The notes beneath the pieces were generated by a model that saw only the letters and a list, made by a program, of their open reading frames with translations, ran no database searches and was not told the origin of the DNA. Position numbers and translations under genes: made by a program. A stretch of DNA of 64,000 nt, taken from NCBI GenBank assembly GCA_036826635.1, contig DAISVY010000002.1, forward strand, positions 62,001 to 126,000, read 5' to 3'. This document shows positions 17,847 through 25,404 of this stretch, piece after piece (within the stretch, counting starts at the first letter, position 1; each line of letters opens with the position of its first letter). Source of the DNA: DAISVY01 sp036826635. GTDB lineage: Bacteria; Zixibacteria; MSB-5A5; GN15; FEB-12.

Positions 17847-17990
17847 TGCAGAAAAAAGACCCTCTGTTGAATATATGAACTTACTTGGGGGTGTCGGTTA
17901 AACGCCGATTTGCGCTTCCGATAACGGTAGGTAGAAAGGAGAACCCCGATTTCCTTGACCGGAAGAAGCTGACGGGAAACAGGTTGCATC

Positions 17991-19367
17991 ATGAAACTCG
18001 GTCTTCAACTCAAACTCAAACAGACTCTGGCGCCACAGCTAATCCAGTCCCTGAAAATGGTTCAGGCGCCGGTTCTCAAATTAGAGCAGATGCTTCGCCA
18101 CGAGCTCGCCATCAATCCGTTATTGGAAGAAGTGGAAGAGACCGCCGACGAAACCGAACAGGAAGAAACCCGGGAGGAAACCGAGGACGACAAAGTCGAC
18201 TGGGACGAGTATCTGTTTGAGGATGAGGAAGGTTACAAAGTCCGGGAACCACGCGACAGAGAAGAAAGCCATTTCGAGGGTACGGCCGCGCAAACCAGGA
18301 GCCTCTACGACTACCTGACCGAGCAACTCTCGTATCTGAAACTCTCGGACGAACAACATCTGATCGGCGAATACATAATCGGCAATATCGATACACACGG
18401 CTATCTGACTATCAGCGTCGCGGAAATGGCCGACGAGCTGGATATCGAACAGGACAAAATCCAGCCGGTCCTGACGATGATTCAGCGCTTTGATCCGCCC
18501 GGGGTAGGGGCTCGCGATCTGCGCGAATCGCTGCTGATCCAGTTGCGCGAAAAGAACCTGGAAGATACCCTGGCCTACCGGGTGGTCGACGAGCACATTC
18601 ATGACCTGGAGAAAAAATCCACCCTCCAGATCGCCAAGATGATGGGGGTACCGTCGGAAAAAGCGCAAAAAGCAATGGAAGTAATCAAGGGGCTGTCGCC
18701 CACGCCGGCCCATGGCCGCTTCGATTCGGCCGCCATGCCGGTAGCCCCCGATCTTATAGTAGACAAAATAGGTGAAGAATACGAGGTCTTCCTTAACGAC
18801 AGGAACGTCCCCCGGCTTCGCATCAATACAAGTTACAAACAACTGATCCGCCGGGGCAGTTCGACCCCCAACGACACCAAGGAGTACGTACGTTCCAAAC
18901 TGGAACAGGCCCGCTGGCTCCTGAACGCCCTGAATCAGCGACGCACCACCATGATCCGGGTGATGAACGCCATTGTCGAGGAACAGAAGGAGTTTTTCGA
19001 AAAAGGTCAGGCTTTCCTCAAACCGCTCATCATGGACGACATAGCACAGAAAGTGGGCATGAACGTGGCGACCATAAGTCGGGTGGCCAATGGCAAGTAC
19101 GTACAGACACCGATGGGGGTCTACGAGATAAAATACTTCTTTAACACGGGCATATCGCGAGCCGACGGCGGCGATATGTCAAAGCGCTCGGTAAAACAGC
19201 GAATTTCGGAGATAGTCAAGTCGGAGGATCCAACCAAACCGTTCTCCGACCAGGAAATCTACAGGAAGTTGAATGCGGAAGGAATCAAGCTGGCGCGCCG
19301 CACGGTAACCAAATACCGTGAGGAACTAAAAATAAAGTCGGCCCGTTTCAGGAAGCGGGTTAACTGA
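17991..19367 (+). CDS. rpoN: RNA polymerase sigma-54 factor
   Basis: A 458-residue sigma factor recognising -24/-12 promoters and needing AAA+ activators. Region I at 1-48 is Gln/Leu-rich (KLGLQLKLKQTLAPQLIQSL). An acidic region II at about 50-90 is long and Glu-rich. The core-binding domain follows, and the C-terminal RpoN box reads ARRTVTKYREE near 440, the DNA-binding signature. Length and domain order are normal. It follows lptB and precedes the glpX-like and hpf genes. No sigma-54 activator (AAA+) gene is in this window, so its regulon here is unknown. Confidence 0.96.
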   Translation: MKLGLQLKLKQTLAPQLIQSLKMVQAPVLKLEQMLRHELAINPLLEEVEETADETEQEETREETEDDKVDWDEYLFEDEEGYKVREPRDREESHFEGTAAQTRSLYDYLTEQLSYLKLSDEQHLIGEYIIGNIDTHGYLTISVAEMADELDIEQDKIQPVLTMIQRFDPPGVGARDLRESLLIQLREKNLEDTLAYRVVDEHIHDLEKKSTLQIAKMMGVPSEKAQKAMEVIKGLSPTPAHGRFDSAAMPVAPDLIVDKIGEEYEVFLNDRNVPRLRINTSYKQLIRRGSSTPNDTKEYVRSKLEQARWLLNALNQRRTTMIRVMNAIVEEQKEFFEKGQAFLKPLIMDDIAQKVGMNVATISRVANGKYVQTPMGVYEIKYFFNTGISRADGGDMSKRSVKQRISEIVKSEDPTKPFSDQEIYRKLNAEGIKLARRTVTKYREELKIKSARFRKRVN

Positions 19368-19459
19368 CCCCCGGGCAAGGCCGTAAACACACCGGCGGCC
19401 TTTGAAACGACTCCCGACGTTCGACAGCTTGCGACCGGAAGGTCATAGGAAAAAAGGCT

Positions 19460-20416
19460 GTGGATCGCAATTTAGCCCTTGAAATCGTACGAGTAACCGA
19501 GGCGGCCGCTCTTGCGGCGGCCCGCTGGATGGGAAAAGGAGACGCCGTGGCGGCCGACCGAGCGGCTGCCAGGGCCATGCACCATACACTAAACGGTATC
19601 CCTTTTTCCGGAAGGATTGTCCTGGGCAAGGGCAATCGCCAACAGGCCGACCTGTTGTTCACCGGTGAAGAAGTCGGCGACGGCGGGCAGAATAATCTGG
19701 ACCTGGCCGTGGACGCCCTGGAATGCACCAAGTCGGTCGCGTTCGGACGATCCAACGCCATGTCCGTAGTCGCCATGGCCCCGCGTGCCGATATCTTCGT
19801 CCCCCCTTCGGCCTACATGGAAAAACTGGCGGTGGGACCCGAAGCCGCCGGAGTGATTGACCTGAATCTGTCGGTGGAAGAAAACCTTCATCGGGTTGCC
19901 GAAATCAAGGGGTACGCTATCGGCGACCTGACGGTCGTCCTGCTTGATCGTGAACGTCACACTCAACTGATAGAAACAGTCCGCCAAACCGGCGCCCGGA
20001 TACATCTGATCCCCGACGGCGACGTAGCGGCAGCCATCGCCACCGCTACCCCCGGAACCGGCCTTGACGTATTGGTCGGCACCGGCGGTTCGGTTGCCGG
20101 AATACTGGCCGCGGCGGCCCTTCGCGCCATCGGCGGTGAAATGCAGGCCCGGCTGACCCCCAAAGACAACGCCGAAGCCAACCTGTTGCGCGAAAAAGGA
20201 CTCGGCGATCTCAAACGAATTTATAACACTACCGATCTGGTGCGCGGCGACAACGTTATGTTCGCAGCCACCGGCGTTACCGACGGCGACGTTCTGAACG
20301 GCGTATGCTATCGGCAGAACGGAGCGACAACCCACTCTTTGGTTATGCGCTCAAAATCCAAAACCCGACGATTTATCGTGACCGAACATTTTTTCGACGA
20401 TAACCCCGTGTATTGA
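19460..20416 (+). CDS. GlpX-type fructose-1,6-bisphosphatase homologue with lost metal ligands
   Basis: A 318-residue protein (GTG start, AGGAAAAAAGG upstream) that aligns without gaps to E. coli GlpX from residue 1 to about 214. Conserved: Asp33, Asp85, Glu88, Thr90, Tyr119, Asp186 and Asp188, and YMEKL and IPDGDVAA. Changed: Lys29 to Ala, Glu57 to Lys, Glu213 to Ala, Gly89 to Cys, and the GEGEIDE motif to GKGNRQQ. In E. coli Asp33, Glu57, Asp85, Glu88 and Glu213 bind the catalytic metals (recalled from the published structure and mutagenesis). Two of five ligands are therefore missing, so bisphosphatase activity is doubtful. It could be a sugar-phosphate-binding regulator. Its position between rpoN and hpf is unusual. 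Confidence 0.88.
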   Translation: MDRNLALEIVRVTEAAALAAARWMGKGDAVAADRAAARAMHHTLNGIPFSGRIVLGKGNRQQADLLFTGEEVGDGGQNNLDLAVDALECTKSVAFGRSNAMSVVAMAPRADIFVPPSAYMEKLAVGPEAAGVIDLNLSVEENLHRVAEIKGYAIGDLTVVLLDRERHTQLIETVRQTGARIHLIPDGDVAAAIATATPGTGLDVLVGTGGSVAGILAAAALRAIGGEMQARLTPKDNAEANLLREKGLGDLKRIYNTTDLVRGDNVMFAATGVTDGDVLNGVCYRQNGATTHSLVMRSKSKTRRFIVTEHFFDDNPVY

Positions 20417-20443
20417 AAGGTCATGGAAAGGAGAGACCCGACT

Positions 20444-20803
20444 ATGCAGAAAATGGTAACCGCTCGTCACTTCGACATCACTCCCGAAATGAAGCAGAAA
20501 GCCGAAGACGAGATGGAAGGCCTGACTCGCTTCTTTGACAGGATCATCTCGGCGGAGTTTATTCTCGACGCCGAACGTCATCGCCGCATGGCCGAACTCC
20601 ATGTCAAAGTCTACAACCATACTATCTCCGGAAGCGGCGAAACGGACGACATATACACCGCCATGAGCACAGCCGTCGACAAGGTGGTGGCCCAACTGAA
20701 GAAATACAAAGGTAAGCTAAAAGGAAAGAAACCCGAGGAGATCACCGACGTAACCGAGTCTCTGACCCAGCCGACGACCGATGTCGACGAGGTCGAACAG
20801 TAA
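20444..20803 (+). CDS. hpf: Ribosome hibernation promoting factor, short form
   Basis: A 119-residue HPF/YfiA-family protein that occupies the ribosomal decoding centre in stationary phase. The beta-alpha-beta-beta-beta-alpha domain spans 1-98: TARHFDITPEMKQKAE, then FILDAERHRRMAELHVKV, then VDKVVAQLKKYKGKLK. The last 20 residues are acidic and Thr-rich, without the long-form dimerisation domain, so it should stabilise or inactivate 70S particles and need another factor for 100S. ATG 20444 has AAAGGAGAG 8 bases upstream, the best site in the cluster, and I reject the earlier ATG at 20423. It follows the glpX-like gene by 27 bases and ends in a terminator. Confidence 0.93.
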   Translation: MQKMVTARHFDITPEMKQKAEDEMEGLTRFFDRIISAEFILDAERHRRMAELHVKVYNHTISGSGETDDIYTAMSTAVDKVVAQLKKYKGKLKGKKPEEITDVTESLTQPTTDVDEVEQ

Positions 20804-20831
20804 TCCCTTTCGGCATGAAAATACAGTCATG

Positions 20832-20857
20832 AGCCGTCTCCCCCGGAGGCGGCTTTT
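20832..20857 (+). terminator. Intrinsic terminator after hpf
   Basis: Hairpin GCCGTCTCC/GGAGGCGGC around a C-rich loop, followed by TTTT. It closes the lptB-rpoN-glpX-like-hpf run on the plus strand and sits just before the stop of the converging Nudix-like gene. Confidence 0.75.
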
Positions 20858-20875
20858 GCAATCCGGCCTGTTTCG

Positions 20876-21835
20876 TCAGATCGAATCTCCAGGACCGCCC
20901 AGGTATTCCTCAAGCAACAGGTAATTGGCTTTCGCCTCGAAATTGAGCTTATCCAACACGCTGTCGACAACCAGAGACCCGTTGTCAAGATCAAGAAATT
21001 CGTAACTGTGATATTCCTGCTCCGACGGAGCTACGGCCTCGAGTCGCTCGGCGACCTCATCCCGGGACAGGGAACTACGGACCAAGCAGAACACCTGAGG
21101 GCGCTCGCCCCGGAATATCTCGGTTGCCCAGGCCAGCGGAACAATTTCGTACTCCCCTGATTTCAGATTCAGTTCCTCGCCGATTTCCACGGCCAGCGAT
21201 TTCACTGTCAACTCCCGTAAATTCGAATATCCTTCGACATAGTCAACCACCCCCGCCACCGACGGACCGTAAGTATTTTCCAGAGACGCCAGATTACCCG
21301 CCCGTTCCACCTGCAGCAAACACTGTTCCCGGCCGTTATCAAGAAGCAGATAACCACACACCCCGAGACATACGGCCAGCGGATTCCCGGTTTTCCGCCC
21401 GGCCAGATAGTAATCCCGAAGCGTCCCGCCGTGGGCTTCAAACAACGGGTGGGGAAAATCCAGAGCAAAACAGGTCGCCGCCTGAAGTCCGTACGCAACG
21501 GGCCGGACGGTTATACTCGGTGACAACGCTCTCAGATTCGAGGCGCTGAGTTTCATAACCGCGGGACCATCTTTAAGGCGACCTTCACGCCTCATCCGCT
21601 GTTCGATTTCGGATGCAAACTCGACCAACCGTGCATCTTTCAGTTCAAAATGATGGCTTTCATATCGCACGGCCACGGCAGACGGATCCAGAGCCGCCTC
21701 ACCGAAAAAGCGGATAATATCATAGTATCCGGTATCGTAGCGGATTTTTCGGCCGGCCATACGATCCGCCGATGAAGCGGCAAAATATCGCCTGAGTATC
21801 GTCGGCAGTTTAGAACAGTCTAAATAATTCATCAT
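20876..21835 (-). CDS. Nudix-like protein with altered Nudix box
   Basis: A 319-residue protein. The C-terminal half (from about 180) resembles a Nudix domain: the segment SLAVEIGEELNL sits where the Nudix box ends (usual form REUxEE), but the Arg is Val; the two glutamates of the EE pair are present. The N-terminal 170 residues are of unknown fold with conserved-looking ESHHFELKDARLVEFASEIEQR. Which nucleoside diphosphate derivative, if any, it hydrolyses is not evident. It overlaps the DMT transporter stop by 26 bases, has two ATG codons in tandem and no clear ribosome-binding site, so translation is likely coupled to the transporter. The pairing with an exporter hints at metabolite repair or salvage. 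Confidence 0.6.
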   Translation of the reverse strand: MMNYLDCSKLPTILRRYFAASSADRMAGRKIRYDTGYYDIIRFFGEAALDPSAVAVRYESHHFELKDARLVEFASEIEQRMRREGRLKDGPAVMKLSASNLRALSPSITVRPVAYGLQAATCFALDFPHPLFEAHGGTLRDYYLAGRKTGNPLAVCLGVCGYLLLDNGREQCLLQVERAGNLASLENTYGPSVAGVVDYVEGYSNLRELTVKSLAVEIGEELNLKSGEYEIVPLAWATEIFRGERPQVFCLVRSSLSRDEVAERLEAVAPSEQEYHSYEFLDLDNGSLVVDSVLDKLNFEAKANYLLLEEYLGGPGDSI

Positions 21836-22760
21836 TCAAAAATAAAAGAGCAATGCCCAGAACGGCAATCACCGCTCCCAGCACAGCCCGCGTCGACACT
21901 TTCTCTTTATAATATATCATAACATTGGGAATAATCCAGACCGGGGTGGTAGCGTTGAGCGTGGCGGCGATACCGGCTGCGATATGTTTAACCGCTATCA
22001 ACGAAGTCCAGACTCCCAGAAACGGCCCGAAGATCGCTCCGCCCGCCGCGAACAACACCGCCCGACCGTCACAGAAACCACGCAGCGTATGCCGCAACCG
22101 GCCGCGAATACCGGCGAAGAGCCAGATAATAACCATGGAGGCAAGCATTCTCACGAACGAAGCCGGCAAAGGGTCAAGCGTGCCGCCACAATCCAGCATG
22201 GCGTATTTGGACAACACCAGTCCCGTGGCCTGCCCCGTAGCGGCCAGTAAACCGAGCATCACTCCCCGCCACAGTGTCCCCGAATCAGGATGCCCCGACT
22301 CAAGATTGAAATGGTTGCCATCACGATAACGACGCTCCGCCACAACCCACGAGACACCGCCGAGCGTAACCGCTATCCCGACCAGATGTACAAGGTGAAG
22401 TTGTTCACCAAGAAAGACCCAGGCAATAATAGTCGCCATGATCGGCGCCGTAGACCACAGCAAGGTAGTCAAACGAGGACCGATCATCACCAGCGCCTTA
22501 AGACCGAATCCGTCACCGAGCACCAGCCCGATCAAGCCGGACAGACTTAGCCACAGGATTTGATTGGTATTGATATTCTCCGGGAGAAAACGGCCGGTTG
22601 TGCTCAACAAAATAAGCGAATAAATAATCACCGCAAAAAACAGCCGAATCGCATTGACTCGAAACGAACCGATACGCCTGCCCGCTTCGGAAAAGAATAT
22701 AGAGGTGAACGACCAGCAGATAGCGGTCGCGAGTCCGGCGATTTCCCCGAGGTATGGCAT
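21810..22760 (-). CDS. DMT/EamA-family exporter
   Basis: A 316-residue inner-membrane protein with ten predicted helices in two five-helix EamA repeats (about 5-140 and 165-315), a repeat-linking loop rich in polar residues (RRYRDGNHFNLESGHPDS) and typical motifs such as TLLWSTAPIMATIIAWVFLGE and TLNATTPVWIIP. Members export amino acids, nucleotides or related metabolites, but substrate cannot be read. The ATG at 22760 has AAGGAAAAC upstream. It overlaps the following Nudix-like gene, arguing for a shared transcript and related function. Confidence 0.88.
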   Translation of the reverse strand: MPYLGEIAGLATAICWSFTSIFFSEAGRRIGSFRVNAIRLFFAVIIYSLILLSTTGRFLPENINTNQILWLSLSGLIGLVLGDGFGLKALVMIGPRLTTLLWSTAPIMATIIAWVFLGEQLHLVHLVGIAVTLGGVSWVVAERRYRDGNHFNLESGHPDSGTLWRGVMLGLLAATGQATGLVLSKYAMLDCGGTLDPLPASFVRMLASMVIIWLFAGIRGRLRHTLRGFCDGRAVLFAAGGAIFGPFLGVWTSLIAVKHIAAGIAATLNATTPVWIIPNVMIYYKEKVSTRAVLGAVIAVLGIALLFLNDELFRLF

Positions 22761-23010
22761 CCGCTGTTTTCCTTAACCCAGCCTACGTTGATACCGAATA
22801 TAGGTTTCTCCCCACTCCCTGGCAAACACCGAGCTTTCCACCCGATCCCCCGGCGACAGATCGACTGTTACAATGTCTGCATACCAAATTGCGCAAGTCA
22901 ACCGCAGGAGACTTGGGCGCGTCTCGATTATCGCTTGAATAACAACAAGATAGCTCTTTGGCGTCAGAAACCGTATCTGGGCACGTTATTTGTCCAAAAC
23001 CCGCGCCGGT

Positions 23011-25323
23011 ATGGATAACCACAGAACGCAAGCAACTCCGGGCATGTTGCGGCAGATTTTTATTCTGCTGATCGTCCTGCTGGCCACGACCCCGGCCTTT
23101 TCCGCAACTCGACTCCGCGGCCGGGTAATCGACAGCAAACACCAGCCTGTTCCCGGAGCTACGGTTATCATCCTCGGCAACGGGAAAATGGTCTCAGGAA
23201 TAGCGACCGATTCGGACGGAAAATTCGATCTCAGGATCAATCGTCAGAACTTCGATTCCCTCTTTCTGCGCGTATCTTCGGTCGGCTATCATGAGCAACG
23301 TCTGGCCCTGACACCGGAAGACACCGACGACGTTTTACAGATCGAACTCGAAAGTATGATCCCCGTCGTAACCGGAATCAAGGTCCACCCCAAAAACGAG
23401 GTCGAGCCTTCCGAACGGGTGATAACAAGCGACGATGTTATCAGGCAGGCGAATCGGTCGATGGTTCCCACCAATCCGACCGCGGCCCTGAAACAACCCC
23501 AGATTTCCCGGGGTGGTTCGAATCATTCTTCACAGGTACGAGTACACGGAACCAACCCGGTATATTTTCTCAACGGCCTGCCTATCGGTACCGATCCGGC
23601 CCACTACGGGTTGTTCTCTTTTATCCCGGCGCCGGTAATCAAGCAGGTCAGGTTCTTCCCGTCGGGCACAAGCGCCGACCAGCGCCTGCCATCGGTAATC
23701 GAGTTCCACACCCTGACCGGCTTCACGAAACACTCGAACGCCGACGGTTTCCTGTCCACCATCGACGCCACCGGGTCGTTCTCGGTGGGCAGCGAACGCT
23801 TTTTCGTACTGGGCTCGTTGCGCAAGTCCGTGCTCGACCATCTGGTCAAAACACTCAATGTGTCATCGGATCGTCAGACCCTGCCGCCTACCAATTTCCA
23901 GGACGTGTTCGCTTCCGCCGGGGTGAGGCTTTCCCCGAATCTCCGGTTGATGTTAGACCAATACGACGTGCGTGATTTCCTTTCTTACAACACCGCTTCG
24001 GCCACGGGAAACACTTCCGGTTTCAATACGCATCAGAAATCATGGCAGCAATACATGGCCGCCCGACTGGAATATCTGAACGGCCGTTTGCTGACCCGGG
24101 CGAGATTCGCCCTCAGAAACGAAGAGCGGGTCTACCGCGCGGAACCCGACGAGGGTGACCATCCCGGCCGTCTTTACCTGAATATGAGCGAGAAAGCACG
24201 CACCCTGTTCGCCAACCTGGACATGACGGTCAACGGTGAAGAGTCTCAACTAAGCTGGGGCGTGCAGGTGGAGCAGGACCGCCGGCGCGAGTTCAAGATG
24301 ACACAACGTAACTGGAATTTCCTGCCGCCTTTCGCCAACACCGACAACCCGTTCATATACCAGCAGGCGCTAAACGAAATCTATGATTCGATCAGCGGCA
24401 ATATCGACGGCTGGAACGGCGCCGGATACATTTCACTGAGCCACCAAATCGCATGGCTGACTTTCGAGAACGGCCTCCGCGTGGATCATTACTCCCGTCT
24501 CACCGAACCAACGTCGCTGGTCTACCGTCATCGGGTAACCGCCCGAACCGGCGAAAACAGCCGCCTGTCGCTTTTCCACGGAATTTTCACCCAGAGTCCG
24601 CTGGATAACATCCTCGAATCATACCAGATTCTGGTACGCGCCGGGATAAACGAACTCAAACCGGTCAGGACCAACCTGTGGGCGCTTTCGGTATCATGCG
24701 GGGCTTTCAACGCGGAAGTGTTCCGCAAACATATCACCAGCCTTCCACTCACCACGCCCGATTTTGAACTGGCCGCCGAAGCCGACGGACCGACCGACGG
24801 TTTTATCACCATGCGCTCGACAGGCAAAGCACGTTTCTACGGCGGTTCGGTAAGTTTCGAAAAAGACGGTTTCCTGTCGCGTCGCCTGAGCATCTCCGCT
24901 TCCTACGCCTACACCCACGCGTACAAAGTCGACCACGGCGTGGCCTTGGCCTACGATCTGGACTCCCCACACCGCCTTCAGGCTCAGGTCGACTACCGGG
25001 CATCTTCGCGGCTGACACTTGGGGCCGAACTCCAGGTACGCTCCGGTTATCCCTACTCACCGATAAGGACAAACTACAGCGCCGACGAAAGCAACCTGTA
25101 CACCGAGGAATACTACTACTCTGTTCTGCAGCAAGAGAACTCGCAGCGCTTCCCCACCAACGCTTATCTTAATCTCAGCGCCAACTATGCCGTGGGGAAC
25201 CTGAATCTGTTCATGTCGATATCCAACGTGACCAACCGGGCCAACCCGATCATCAACTCGGCCTCGGGCTTGATATACGACGCCGGCATTCTTCCCATGA
25301 TCGGCCTGCGCCTGCGATTTTAG
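23011..25323 (+). CDS. TonB-dependent outer-membrane receptor
   Basis: A 770-residue receptor energised by TonB for uptake of a large or scarce substrate. Counted from ATG 23011: signal peptide to about residue 32 (TTPAFSA); a carboxypeptidase-regulatory-like domain at about 34-115 (GRVIDSKHQPVPGATVI, SDGKFDLRI); plug at about 135-260 (QVRVHGTNPVYFLNGLPIG); then a 22-strand-type barrel ending in MIGLRLRF with terminal Phe. No TonB box is unambiguous. The start is uncertain: ATG at 23044 is nearly as good and neither has a strong ribosome-binding site. The family resembles SusC-like receptors but no SusD-like partner is present. Substrate unknown. Confidence 0.9.
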   Translation: MDNHRTQATPGMLRQIFILLIVLLATTPAFSATRLRGRVIDSKHQPVPGATVIILGNGKMVSGIATDSDGKFDLRINRQNFDSLFLRVSSVGYHEQRLALTPEDTDDVLQIELESMIPVVTGIKVHPKNEVEPSERVITSDDVIRQANRSMVPTNPTAALKQPQISRGGSNHSSQVRVHGTNPVYFLNGLPIGTDPAHYGLFSFIPAPVIKQVRFFPSGTSADQRLPSVIEFHTLTGFTKHSNADGFLSTIDATGSFSVGSERFFVLGSLRKSVLDHLVKTLNVSSDRQTLPPTNFQDVFASAGVRLSPNLRLMLDQYDVRDFLSYNTASATGNTSGFNTHQKSWQQYMAARLEYLNGRLLTRARFALRNEERVYRAEPDEGDHPGRLYLNMSEKARTLFANLDMTVNGEESQLSWGVQVEQDRRREFKMTQRNWNFLPPFANTDNPFIYQQALNEIYDSISGNIDGWNGAGYISLSHQIAWLTFENGLRVDHYSRLTEPTSLVYRHRVTARTGENSRLSLFHGIFTQSPLDNILESYQILVRAGINELKPVRTNLWALSVSCGAFNAEVFRKHITSLPLTTPDFELAAEADGPTDGFITMRSTGKARFYGGSVSFEKDGFLSRRLSISASYAYTHAYKVDHGVALAYDLDSPHRLQAQVDYRASSRLTLGAELQVRSGYPYSPIRTNYSADESNLYTEEYYYSVLQQENSQRFPTNAYLNLSANYAVGNLNLFMSISNVTNRANPIINSASGLIYDAGILPMIGLRLRF

Positions 25324-25347
25324 AAACTTCCGCTAACCTCCATACAA

Positions 25348-25382
25348 GAAAGCGGACACGAGTCACACCCGTGTCCGCTTTC
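25348..25382. terminator. Bidirectional terminator between receptor and gyrA
   Basis: A perfect 13-base-pair stem, GAAAGCGGACACG with CGTGTCCGCTTTC, around a 9-base loop, in the 80-base gap between two converging genes. A and T runs on both sides suit termination in both directions. Confidence 0.8.
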
Positions 25383-25404
25383 ACATTGATTACCGGACTA
25401 TCGC

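Noticed and set aside
22761..23010. Possible cobalamin riboswitch before the TonB-dependent receptor
   Set aside because: A GCGCAAGTC/GACTTGGGCGC hairpin exists, but the conserved cobalamin-box and GCCACTG elements are absent on either strand.
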